Assembly: GCA_022361135.1 (NCBI GenBank)
Contig: JAKSBM010000400.1
Location: 1 to 10,050, forward strand
Direction of reading: 5' to 3'
Length of the DNA stretch: 10,050 nt
Source: Desulfobacterales bacterium
Lineage (GTDB): Bacteria > Desulfobacterota > Desulfobacteria > Desulfobacterales > Desulfobacteraceae
Shown: piece by piece, positions 1-6,239 of the stretch
Layout of the letters: each line of letters starts with the position of its first letter
How positions within the stretch are numbered: position 1 is the stretch's first letter
Translations under genes and position numbers: made by a program
Notes under the pieces: generated by a model
What the model was told of the DNA's origin: nothing
Seen by the model: the letters and a program-made list of their open reading frames with translations, nothing else
Databases searched by the model: none

Positions 1-1
1 A

Positions 2-187
2 ACCCAGCGGGTGAAGACGGAATTTGATGCATTTAAAAAGGCGGGCATCCAATTCATCAATCTGCCGAAAAATGAAGCCAGCCGCCTCACCCGGACCGCC
101 TATGAAACCCTATGGAAAACCGTCATTTCCAAGGCACCGGAAAACGGTCCCCGGTTAAAGGCCATGGTCTCCAAACAGGGGAATTGA
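2..187 (+). CDS. TRAP transporter substrate-binding protein (DctP type), C-terminal fragment
   Basis: The window opens inside a gene; reading in frame from base 2 gives 61 codons ending at the TGA at 185-187. The fragment carries amphipathic helices (around VKTEFDAFKKAGI, then INLPKNEASRLTRTAYETLW) of the kind that close DctP-type periplasmic receptors, which bind an organic acid and hand it to the membrane permease. The fragment alone would be weak evidence. The assignment rests mainly on context: it lies 6 bases before a DctQ-type gene and ahead of a DctM-type gene, in the usual P-Q-M order. The signal peptide and ligand-binding arginine lie upstream of the window, so the substrate cannot be inferred. 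Confidence 0.75.
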   Translation, partial: TQRVKTEFDAFKKAGIQFINLPKNEASRLTRTAYETLWKTVISKAPENGPRLKAMVSKQGN

Positions 188-193
188 TATCCC

Positions 194-694
194 ATGAAAT
201 GGATCTCAATCCTGGGAAAATGGGGAGCCATCCTGGCCGGAGGGCTGCTCTTTTTCATCCTATTTACCATTGCCGGAACCATCCTGGCCCGCCCCCTGGG
301 GCTGAATTCCCCGGTCTGGGTGGTCCAGTTCAATGAATATGCCCTGCTTTGGCTTACCTTTTTGGCCGCCCCCTGGGTCCTTGCCCGGAACAAGCATGTC
401 CGGGTGGATTTGATTTCCTCCCGACTGGGGAAAAAAAACCGGAACCGGCTGGAAAAAGCCCTCTCCCCCCTGGGGATGATTATCTGTCTGATTTACGGGG
501 GATACGGCATGGGAACGGCCCTGGAACAGATGGAACGCGGGGTGGTGGATATCCAGGCCGTTGACGTGCCCAAGCATCTGGTGCTCTGGGTGATTCCGGC
601 GGGATTCATTCTCATGGCCCTGGTATTCGGTCGCCGGGGCTGGAGGGACCGGCGGCGGCCCCCCCGACTCCAGGAACGGAAGGAAAGAATATAA
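194..694 (+). CDS. TRAP transporter small permease (DctQ family)
   Basis: A 166-residue integral membrane protein with four predicted transmembrane helices (about residues 12-32, 47-64, 92-112 and 128-145) and a basic C-terminal tail rich in Arg. The segment RNKHVRVDLI (65-74), after the second helix, is the conserved signature of DctQ small subunits. Length and topology match the family. DctQ pairs with DctM in the inner membrane to form a sodium- or proton-coupled importer fed by a periplasmic receptor. The start ATG follows AGGGGA at 177-182 with an 11-base gap, inside the end of the receptor gene, so translation is probably coupled. DctM begins 2 bases after its stop. The substrate is unknown. 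Confidence 0.92.
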   Translation: MKWISILGKWGAILAGGLLFFILFTIAGTILARPLGLNSPVWVVQFNEYALLWLTFLAAPWVLARNKHVRVDLISSRLGKKNRNRLEKALSPLGMIICLIYGGYGMGTALEQMERGVVDIQAVDVPKHLVLWVIPAGFILMALVFGRRGWRDRRRPPRLQERKERI

Positions 695-696
695 CC

Positions 697-2001
697 ATGG
701 AATGGTATCTGGTCCTCACCCTGTTGCTCTCATCCCTGATCTTCCTTCTCCTGCTGGGATTCCCCATTGCCTTTTCCTTCCTGGCCGTGGACCTTCTGGG
801 CATTCTGATTTTCATGGGCCCCGGAGGCTTCAAACAGGTCACACTTCAAATTTTTGCATCCCTGTCCACCTTTACCCTGGCCCCCATTCCCATGTTCATC
901 CTCATGGGAGAACTCATGTTCCACTCCCGCATGGCCGACGATACCATCGGGGTCATTGACAGCTGGCTGGGCCGAATCCCCGGCCGGCTGAGCCTGGTGG
1001 CCGCAGCCGGGGGCACCCTGTTTTCCACCCTGAGCGGCTCCAGCCTGGCCAACACCGCCATGCTGGGAACCACCCTGCTGCCGGAGATGAAAAAAAGGGG
1101 ATACCATACGGCCATGGCCGTGGGCCCCATCATCGGGGTGGGGGGACTGGCAATGCTCATCCCCCCCTCGTCCCTGGTGGTGGTCCTGGCGGGCATTGCC
1201 CACATCTCCGTGGGCAAACTGCTCCTGGCCGGGGCCATTCCCGGCCTGCTCATGGGCAGCCTCTATGCCGCCTATATCCTCATCCGCTGCCACCTGAACC
1301 CGTCACTGGCACCGTCCTATCCCGTCCAGGACACCGGCCTTGGCCAGCGGCTGAAGGGATTGATACAATCGGCATTGCCCCTGCTCTTCATCATTTTCAT
1401 GGTCCTGGGCCTCATGCTCCTGGGCATTGCCACCCCCACGGAGGCCGCCGCATCCGGTGCCCTGGCCACCCTGGCCGTCACCGGGCTCTACGGCCGCCTT
1501 TCCCCCACCATGCTCAAGGCCGCCGTCACCGGAACCCTGGAAATCACGGTCATGGTTTTCATGATCATTGCCGCATCCAAAACCTTTTCATCCATCCTGG
1601 CCTTCACCGGCGCCACCCGGGGACTTTTGGCCCTGATCCAGGGATTGGATGTCCATCCCATGCTCATCCTTTTGGGCATGCAGGCCACGGTCTTTATCCT
1701 GGGCATGTTCCTGGAAACCATTTCCATCATGATGATCAGCCTGCCCATCTTCATGCCCATCGTCCATATGCTGGGCTTTGATCCGGTCTGGTTCGGCATC
1801 ATCATGCTCATCAACTTTGAAATGGGAATGACCACGCCCCCCTTTGGCATGATGCTCTTTGTCATGAAGGGGGTGGCCCAAGATCTCTCCATCAAGGAAA
1901 TCAGCTATGCCGCCCTCCCCTTCATCGGCTGCGATTTCGCGGCCATGGCCCTGATCATCACCTGGCCCCAGCTGGCCCTGTGGCTGCCCGGACTGGTATA
2001 G
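697..2001 (+). CDS. TRAP transporter large permease (DctM family)
   Basis: A 434-residue, very hydrophobic protein with about 12 membrane segments, the usual size for DctM, the subunit that moves the substrate in TRAP importers. Family hallmarks are visible: STLSGSSLANTAMLGTTL (110-127) in the first hairpin region, GIATPTEAAASGA (243-255) in the second half, and the late INFEMGMTTPPFG stretch (372-384). These two pseudo-repeated halves are typical of the ion transporter superfamily to which DctM belongs. The start ATG has AGGAAAG at 681-687, 9 bases upstream and inside the end of DctQ. It is the last gene of the P-Q-M operon; 30 bases on, a gene ends on the opposite strand. The substrate cannot be assigned. 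Confidence 0.95.
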   Translation: MEWYLVLTLLLSSLIFLLLLGFPIAFSFLAVDLLGILIFMGPGGFKQVTLQIFASLSTFTLAPIPMFILMGELMFHSRMADDTIGVIDSWLGRIPGRLSLVAAAGGTLFSTLSGSSLANTAMLGTTLLPEMKKRGYHTAMAVGPIIGVGGLAMLIPPSSLVVVLAGIAHISVGKLLLAGAIPGLLMGSLYAAYILIRCHLNPSLAPSYPVQDTGLGQRLKGLIQSALPLLFIIFMVLGLMLLGIATPTEAAASGALATLAVTGLYGRLSPTMLKAAVTGTLEITVMVFMIIAASKTFSSILAFTGATRGLLALIQGLDVHPMLILLGMQATVFILGMFLETISIMMISLPIFMPIVHMLGFDPVWFGIIMLINFEMGMTTPPFGMMLFVMKGVAQDLSIKEISYAALPFIGCDFAAMALIITWPQLALWLPGLV

Positions 2002-2027
2002 TCCCAAAGGGCCGGCCTTCAAAGGGA
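2002..2027. terminator. possible bidirectional terminator between convergent genes
   Basis: In the 30-base gap between the two convergent stops, TCCC (2002-2005) can pair with GGGA (2024-2027), and inside it AAGG (2007-2010) with CCTT (2016-2019) around the loop GCCGG. The stem is short, has an internal loop and lacks a T tract, so this is only a weak candidate. Confidence 0.22.
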
Positions 2028-2031
2028 AGCT

Positions 2032-3228
2032 CTAAACCGATAATTTGTCGGACCGCAATGCCCAGGCCACGGCCATGCCCACCACAAAGCCCACGGCCAG
2101 GTTGGCCGCCAGTGTAATCCCCAGGATCAGGCTGGCCACAAAGAATTCCTTGCGGGTCTGGAGATCCATGAGGGTGAGGCAGAGCTGGATCCCGGCGAAG
2201 ACCAGAAGAATTCCCAGGATGGCCATGGGCAGAAGATTTAAAAAGGAAAGGATATTGGGCCCCAGGACCAGGGCCAGGCAGAGGAAGACCCCGCCGATCA
2301 TAAGGTTGGACCCGGCGGTGCGGGCACCGAAACGATAATGGGCGGCCAGCCCCCCGGCGCCGTGGCACAGGGGCATGCCCCCCAGGCAAAAGGCCAGGAT
2401 ATTGGCCAGGCCCATGGAGATGCAGGCGCTGCGATTGGTCACCCGGACGGATTCATCCTTGAAATAATCCCGGGAAAGATCGGTGTAGGCCAGAACGGCA
2501 TTTCCCAGGGTCATGGGCAATTGGGGCAGGACCAGGGCAAATAGGGCAAAGGTGAAATCCACCTTGCCCGGGAATGGGAAGGGAAAGATTTCCGGCAGAT
2601 AAAAGCCCGGGCTCCAGGCCGATTCTCCGGGACGCCCCAGAACCAATCCCAAACCCAGCCCCCCCAGGACCACCACCAGGCCGGCGGGATATTTTTTATG
2701 GTCCAGGAGCAGGAGGGTGATGATGCCCCCGATGCCCCCGATGATCCAACCCAGGGGGATGGGCCCCAGGGCCTGGAGGCTGAGGTGGGGCTCGGCAGCC
2801 GATTGCAAGATCTGGAAACCCGAGGTTCCCAAAATGAACCCCATGCCCCCGGAGACCAAAAGGGCACCCGTGGACAATTGAACACCCCGGATCACGGCCT
2901 TGGGGGTATATTTGCGCACCAGGTCAATGGCCCCGGTGCCTCCTATGATGATGAGAAAAACGCCCATGAGCAGGCAGGAGGCCAAAATCTGACCCGGGGG
3001 CATGGCCGTGGCCACGGCATAGGCGCCGATGACCTTCATGGGCTGGACCGGCACGGTCAATCCGTAATAGAAGCCGGAAAAGATAAAAAAGAGCCCAATG
3101 CTCACAAAAATCCCCAGGGGATTCATCCCATTGACCAGCACCATGGCCACGGCTATGGGCAGCAGGGTTCCCAGATCCCCGAGGGAGCCGGCCATTTCCA
3201 TGCGATTAAAACGATATTTGACTGCCAT
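2032..3228 (-). CDS. MOT1-family molybdate/sulfate-type transporter (SulP superfamily)
   Basis: A 398-residue polytopic membrane protein with roughly ten hydrophobic segments. MOT1 signatures are clear: AGSLGDLGTLLPI (13-25), VPVQPMKVIGAYAVA (59-73), PQLPMTLGNAVLAYTDLS (235-252) and GGMPLCHGAGGLAAHYRFGA (283-302). Known MOT1 proteins are high-affinity molybdate permeases related to sulfate transporters; no STAS domain is present, also as in MOT1. Selectivity for molybdate, tungstate or sulfate cannot be read from sequence. A GTG at 3237 in the same frame would add three residues, but a strong AGGAGGA lies immediately before it, so the ATG at 3228 with a normal gap is preferred. The gene is alone on its strand, convergent with the TRAP operon and divergent from the iron-sulfur membrane protein gene. 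Confidence 0.9.
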   Translation of the reverse strand: MAVKYRFNRMEMAGSLGDLGTLLPIAVAMVLVNGMNPLGIFVSIGLFFIFSGFYYGLTVPVQPMKVIGAYAVATAMPPGQILASCLLMGVFLIIIGGTGAIDLVRKYTPKAVIRGVQLSTGALLVSGGMGFILGTSGFQILQSAAEPHLSLQALGPIPLGWIIGGIGGIITLLLLDHKKYPAGLVVVLGGLGLGLVLGRPGESAWSPGFYLPEIFPFPFPGKVDFTFALFALVLPQLPMTLGNAVLAYTDLSRDYFKDESVRVTNRSACISMGLANILAFCLGGMPLCHGAGGLAAHYRFGARTAGSNLMIGGVFLCLALVLGPNILSFLNLLPMAILGILLVFAGIQLCLTLMDLQTRKEFFVASLILGITLAANLAVGFVVGMAVAWALRSDKLSV

Positions 3229-3238
3229 GAATCCCACT

Positions 3239-3244
3239 CCTCCT
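3239..3244 (-). promoter_or_regulatory. Shine-Dalgarno AGGAGG that decides the MOT1 start
   Basis: On the minus strand AGGAGG (3244 down to 3239) sits 10 bases before the ATG at 3228, but only one base before the alternative in-frame GTG at 3237, which could not be used with it. Confidence 0.75.
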
Positions 3245-3312
3245 GTGCAATGTCGCCCGGCCCATCCATTCAGGTCACTTCCAATAATTGTCCTTTGACA
3301 TGGTTTCGGCGT

Positions 3313-3373
3313 TGCAGAAAAATTTTAATCCTCGAAATACCCTATGTATTCCTCCGGTTAAAATTTTTCTGTG
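3313..3373. repeat. long nested palindrome in the divergent promoter region
   Basis: CAGAAAAATTTTAA (3315-3328) is matched perfectly by its reverse complement at 3358-3371, a 14-bp inverted repeat with a 29-base spacer. G-T pairs at 3313-3314/3372-3373 and a C-G pair (3330/3356) lengthen the arms. Inside, AATAC (3336-3340) faces GTATT (3346-3350) on the same centre, 3343, so outer and inner arms form one symmetric structure. It may be a double operator for a dimeric regulator, a cruciform, or a remnant of a small mobile repeat. There is no T tract or GC-rich stem as in a terminator. Confidence 0.6.
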
Positions 3374-3408
3374 CCTTGACCCCAGACCAAAATCATAAAT
3401 TATTAGAA

Positions 3409-3432
3409 GACCCCTTTAAATTTGAAAGGGTC
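3409..3432. repeat. second palindrome, candidate operator
   Basis: CCCTTT (3412-3417) pairs with AAAGGG (3425-3430), with AA/TT inside; GA/TC extends the outside after one bulged C at 3411. The 19-base core is symmetric except for its a/g pair at 3418/3424. Its centre (3421) lies 60.5 bases upstream of the FNR-type box centre, so it could bind a second regulator. No specific family is recognised. Confidence 0.45.
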
Positions 3433-3474
3433 GGACCAAGTTTACCAATTCGTAATTTGAACTTTCCCCTGGAC

Positions 3475-3488
3475 TTGATTTATATCAA
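3475..3488. promoter_or_regulatory. FNR-type regulator binding site
   Basis: TTGATTTATATCAA is an exact match to the FNR-type consensus TTGAT-N4-ATCAA used by oxygen- and redox-responsive CRP/FNR regulators (FNR, ANR, DNR). It lies 68 bases before the annotated start of the iron-sulfur membrane protein gene. A -10-like hexamer at 3511-3516 puts the box centre 41.5 bases upstream of a predicted transcript start near 3523, the classic class II activation geometry. Which CRP/FNR protein of this organism binds it is unknown. Confidence 0.7.
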
Positions 3489-3510
3489 TGCGTGGGAATT
3501 GAAAACCCGA

Positions 3511-3516
3511 TATCCT
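3511..3516 (+). promoter_or_regulatory. -10 element of the FNR-dependent promoter
   Basis: TATCCT matches four of six bases of TATAAT. It has no good -35 hexamer of its own, as expected when an activator occupies that position. With a transcript start near 3523 the hexamer occupies -12 to -7. Confidence 0.45.
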
Positions 3517-3556
3517 CATGCCCTAACAAAAAATTAAGGATCGCAGCCGAAACCAA

Positions 3557-4747
3557 ATGGAAACCCTGCCATCCGAAACCCTGGAAATCCCCATGAAGAA
3601 GCACCCCCGTAACAACGAAACGCCGACCCTGTGGCGACGGTCATATGTCCAGGCTGGATTTTTCATCCTCTGCCTGGCCATGGGACTGATATTTTATTCC
3701 TTTGTCAACGCCCTCGGCCAGGGTATGGATCCCGGTTGGAGCAGGCCGGCCGGGGTGGAAGCCTTTTTGCCCATCTCCGCCCTGCTCAGCTTTCGCTATT
3801 GGCTGGAAACCGGCATCTTTTCCAATGTCCACCCGGCCGGTCTCAGCCTATTTCTCATCATCTGCGCCACGGCATTGCTTTTTAAAAAAGGATTCTGTGC
3901 CTGGGTCTGTCCGGTGGGATTTCTCTCGGATCTGTTGGCCCGGCTCCACACCCGCCTCTTCCGGCGGCGACTCGCCCTGCCCAGCTGGCCCGACCGCATC
4001 CTGGGCCTTGTGAAATACGGACTTCTGGGATTTTTCGTCTACACCATTTTCTTTACCATGCCCATCCCGGCCCTGGCCCAGTTCATCGACAGCCCCTACA
4101 ATCGGTTTGCCGACATTAAAATGCTGGAATTCTTCACCCAAATGTCCCCCCGGGCCGCCCTGATCCTCACCGCATTGGGCGTACTTTCCCTGATCCTTCC
4201 CCATTTCTGGTGCCGGTACCTCTGCCCCTATGGTGGCCTGCTGGGACTCCTTTCTTTTCTGAGCCTGGGACGGATCAAACGAAATACCAGCCATTGCATC
4301 CGGTGCGGCCAATGCCAAGCGCACTGCCCCGGCCAGATCAAAATCCTGGAAAAATCAAATATCAATTCCCCGGACTGCTCGGCCTGCCTCACCTGTGTCT
4401 CCGTCTGCCCCCAGCCCAAGGCCATCGGCTTCCACCTGGCCCGGTCAAAAAAAACGGTCTCCATGAAGACCATGGCCATCTCCATGGTCCTGATCTTTGC
4501 CCTGGGCATTGGTGCGGCCAAGCTCACCCGCCACTGGGAAACCGCCATCCCTTTGGCTGCCTATAAAGCCCACCTTGCCCCCCAGCCCAGGATGCCCTTT
4601 TCCATGGGCCGCATGCCCAAAAATGCCATGCCCCGGGATCCTGAGAAATTAAAACGGATGATGGAAAAAATCCGGCAAATGAAGGAGAAAAAGGCCAGGG
4701 CGGAAGCCGCCCAGGCCCAAACCGAAGCCGCTGCAACGGCCCCCTGA
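3557..4747 (+). CDS. NapH/YccM-type membrane polyferredoxin (4Fe-4S)
   Basis: A 396-residue membrane iron-sulfur protein. Predicted membrane helices lie at about 32-52, 94-110, 147-166, 200-216 and 303-321. Two CxxxCP motifs follow helices, C114/C118 (CAWVCP) and C219/C223 (CRYLCP), as in the NapH/NosR/CcoG group. Two complete ferredoxin motifs follow: C247-C250-C253-C257 and C274-C277-C280-C284, enough for two 4Fe-4S clusters. Such proteins pass electrons between quinol and redox partners. No napG, nap, nos or other partner lies nearby, so the partner is unknown. The last 45 or so residues are a charged Lys/Glu/Met then Ala/Gln-rich tail, predicted helical and not typical of NapH. The ATG at 3557 has only a distant AAGGA (16-base gap); the ATG at 3593 (residue 13), preceded by GGAAA, is an alternative start. 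An FNR-type box lies upstream. Confidence 0.88.
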   Translation: METLPSETLEIPMKKHPRNNETPTLWRRSYVQAGFFILCLAMGLIFYSFVNALGQGMDPGWSRPAGVEAFLPISALLSFRYWLETGIFSNVHPAGLSLFLIICATALLFKKGFCAWVCPVGFLSDLLARLHTRLFRRRLALPSWPDRILGLVKYGLLGFFVYTIFFTMPIPALAQFIDSPYNRFADIKMLEFFTQMSPRAALILTALGVLSLILPHFWCRYLCPYGGLLGLLSFLSLGRIKRNTSHCIRCGQCQAHCPGQIKILEKSNINSPDCSACLTCVSVCPQPKAIGFHLARSKKTVSMKTMAISMVLIFALGIGAAKLTRHWETAIPLAAYKAHLAPQPRMPFSMGRMPKNAMPRDPEKLKRMMEKIRQMKEKKARAEAAQAQTEAAATAP

Positions 4748-4767
4748 TCCCCCCCGATCCTCCATCC

Positions 4768-4824
4768 CCCGGATATGCCATGGAAATTTAACACGGCATA
4801 ATTCCATTCCACGGCATATCCGGG
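4768..4824. repeat. 18-bp inverted repeat with repeated GGCATA motif
   Basis: Bases 4768-4785 pair with 4807-4824 with one mismatch (4780/4812) around a 21-base loop. The mismatch is A-C in plus-strand RNA but G-U in minus-strand RNA. GGCATA occurs at 4795-4800 and 4813-4818 and inverted (TATGCC) at 4774-4779; the 9-base word CACGGCATA is directly repeated at 4792 and 4810, 18 bases apart. Lying 20 bases after a stop codon it could end the preceding transcript, but there is no T tract. The repeated motif also fits an operator upstream of the promoter at 4884. Confidence 0.55.
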
Positions 4825-4883
4825 ACCCAGGGCCAGCCCCCTTTCCACCGCCCCGCCCAAAGGCAGCCGAGCCCACCCGCCCC

Positions 4884-4912
4884 TTTACAAAGCCCGGTCC
4901 CCGACCTATATT
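4884..4912 (+). promoter_or_regulatory. sigma70-type promoter of the rdgB operon
   Basis: TTTACA (4884-4889) and TATATT (4907-4912) each match the -35 and -10 consensus in five of six positions and are exactly 17 bases apart. The transcript would start near 4919 and carry a leader of about 85 bases before rdgB. The four downstream genes have gaps of 2 to 6 bases, so this promoter probably serves all of them. Confidence 0.65.
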
Positions 4913-4932
4913 ATCCCCAATTTAACCCAATT

Positions 4933-4964
4933 CATGAAATCTGCCCCATGCAGGGATTTCCATG
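4933..4964 (+). other. hairpin in the rdgB leader
   Basis: CATG-AAAT-CTGC (4933-4944) pairs with GCAG (4950-4953), ATTT (4956-4959) and CATG (4961-4964), leaving bulges GG and C and the loop CCCAT. The 12 base pairs would form in the 5' leader between the predicted transcript start and the ribosome binding site at 4992-4998, which it leaves free. It may stabilise or tune the mRNA. It matches no riboswitch class I recognise. Confidence 0.4.
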
Positions 4965-4991
4965 CAATTTCCGGGATGACATCAAAGGTTT

Positions 4992-4998
4992 AAGGAGA
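4992..4998 (+). promoter_or_regulatory. Shine-Dalgarno AAGGAGA that decides the rdgB start
   Basis: AAGGAGA lies 6 bases before the GTG at 5005. The longer in-frame ATG at 4948 has no ribosome binding site and falls within the leader hairpin. Confidence 0.8.
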
Positions 4999-5004
4999 CG
5001 GATT

Positions 5005-5652
5005 GTGAAACAGATACTGGTACTGGCCACCACCAACAAGGGAAAACTCAAGGAAATGCGGGAACTGCTCAAGGATTTTCCCGTGGATATCAAAGGGCTG
5101 GACGATTTCGGCCCCATCCCCGAGGTCATTGAAGACGGGGAAACCTTTGACGAAAATGCCTACAAAAAAGCCTCCTTCACCGCACGGGTCCTGGGATACC
5201 CGGCCCTGGCCGATGACTCCGGCCTCTGCGTGGATGCCCTGGACGGCGCCCCCGGTGTGTACTCGGCCCGGTATGCCGGCGAAGATGCCACCGACGAAAA
5301 AAATGTGGAAAAATTGCTCCAGGCCATGGAGAATGAAGAAAATCGTAAGGCCGCCTTTCAATGCGTCATCTCCATTGCCATCCCCACGGGACCGGCCCTG
5401 ACCTACGAAGGCCGGTGCGAAGGTGTCCTCACCCGGGAACCCCAGGGCGACAACGGATTCGGCTATGATCCCCTCTTCTATTTTCCCGAATTCGACAAAA
5501 CCTTTGCCCAGCTTTCCATGGACGAAAAGGCCCGGGTCAGCCACCGGGGGAAGGCCCTGGCCGAAGTCATCTCTGAAATGGATAAAATCATTGACTGGCT
5601 GGACATCAACATGCCCAAACTCGAACAGGTACAATGCCACAAGGGAGATTAA
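5005..5652 (+). CDS. rdgB: XTP/dITP (non-canonical purine NTP) pyrophosphatase, RdgB/HAM1 family
   Basis: A 215-residue cytoplasmic enzyme that hydrolyses XTP, dITP and ITP to monophosphates plus pyrophosphate, keeping deaminated purines out of DNA and RNA. Family motifs are intact: TTNKGK (9-14, substrate and phosphate binding), ADDSGL (69-74, with the catalytic Asp at 71), GAPGVYSARYAG (81-92), GDNGFGYDPLF (148-158) and SHRGKAL (179-185). Length is slightly above the usual 195-205 because of a short C-terminal extension after residue 205. The GTG start is chosen because AAGGAGA lies 6 bases upstream and because the protein then begins with the family's usual beta strand (KQILVLATTN). It is the first gene of a four-gene operon. 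Confidence 0.95.
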   Translation: MKQILVLATTNKGKLKEMRELLKDFPVDIKGLDDFGPIPEVIEDGETFDENAYKKASFTARVLGYPALADDSGLCVDALDGAPGVYSARYAGEDATDEKNVEKLLQAMENEENRKAAFQCVISIAIPTGPALTYEGRCEGVLTREPQGDNGFGYDPLFYFPEFDKTFAQLSMDEKARVSHRGKALAEVISEMDKIIDWLDINMPKLEQVQCHKGD

Positions 5653-5654
5653 CC

Positions 5655-6236
5655 ATGGAAAATTTCAAGGAACTGGTCCAGAACAACCGGTCATGCCGCC
5701 GGTTTGACAACGACCACAAGGTATCGGCCAAAACCCTGGAAGAGCTGGCCGGCCTGACCCGCTATTGCGCCTCGGCCGCCAACAAGCAGCCGTTGAAGTA
5801 CATTGTCTCCGCCACCGAGGCCGCCAACGAAATCGTCTTTGACAGCCTGGGATGGGCCGCCTACCTCAAAGATTGGCCCGGCCCCGTGGCCCAGGAGCGC
5901 CCCACCGGCTACATCATCATCCTGGGGGACCACAACATTGCCGACAAATTCTGGTGCGACCACGGCATCGCCGCCCAGACCATTCTCCTGGGAGCCCGTG
6001 CACAGGGACTTGCCGGCTGCATCTTCGGCGCCATCAATATTAAAAAGCTGAACCAGGCCTTTGATATTCCCGAACATCTGGAAATCAAATTGGTGGTGGC
6101 CATTGGCAAACCCGTGGAAACCGTGCAGGTGGAAATGATGGCCCAGGACGGGGATTACAAATACTACCGGGATGAGCACCAGATCCACCATGTGCCCAAA
6201 CGGTCCAAATCCGAACTGCTTATTAAAACCGTCTGA
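5655..6236 (+). CDS. nitroreductase-family FMN-dependent oxidoreductase
   Basis: A 193-residue flavoprotein of the nitroreductase fold, with features of FMN contact regions: RSCRRF (12-17) near the N terminus, SAANKQP (40-46, the usual S-x-x-N-x-Q-P loop), a GLAGCIFG segment (118-125) and IGKP (150-153). The C-terminal VPKR (180-183) is seen in one subgroup of small anaerobe nitroreductases. Such enzymes use NAD(P)H or another donor to reduce nitro compounds, quinones or flavins; the natural substrate is unknown. Start ATG 5655 has AAGGGAG at 5641-5647 with a 7-base gap and begins 2 bases after the rdgB stop; an in-frame ATG at 5634 would overlap rdgB and has no such site. The next gene starts 3 bases after the stop. 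Confidence 0.9.
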   Translation: MENFKELVQNNRSCRRFDNDHKVSAKTLEELAGLTRYCASAANKQPLKYIVSATEAANEIVFDSLGWAAYLKDWPGPVAQERPTGYIIILGDHNIADKFWCDHGIAAQTILLGARAQGLAGCIFGAINIKKLNQAFDIPEHLEIKLVVAIGKPVETVQVEMMAQDGDYKYYRDEHQIHHVPKRSKSELLIKTV

Positions 6237-6239
6237 TCC

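Larger units (their letters stand above)
3229..3556. other. AT-rich divergent intergenic control region
   Basis: These 328 bases separate two divergently transcribed genes and are far richer in A and T than the flanking coding DNA. No convincing gene is present on either strand. The region holds a nested palindrome (3313-3373), a second palindrome (3409-3432), an exact FNR-type box (3475-3488) with a downstream -10-like hexamer, and the MOT1 ribosome binding site (3239-3244). No clear -35/-10 pair was found for the MOT1 direction. Confidence 0.7.

Noticed and set aside
3239..3371. Molybdenum-cofactor riboswitch in front of the MOT1 gene.
   Set aside because: The leader shows only a simple AT-rich palindrome and none of the multi-stem, GC-rich architecture of that riboswitch class.
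2698..3537. Long plus-strand open frame of 279 codons opposite the MOT1 gene.
   Set aside because: It is antisense to a gene with clear MOT1 motifs, and its translation is low-complexity Gly/Asp/His-rich, as expected of the reverse of GC-rich membrane protein codons. Its tail across the AT-rich promoter region shows no family motif.
4948..5004. N-terminal extension of RdgB from the ATG at 4948.
   Set aside because: There is no ribosome binding site before it, it overlaps the leader hairpin, and the 19 extra residues do not fit the family, whereas GTG 5005 has an ideal AAGGAGA.
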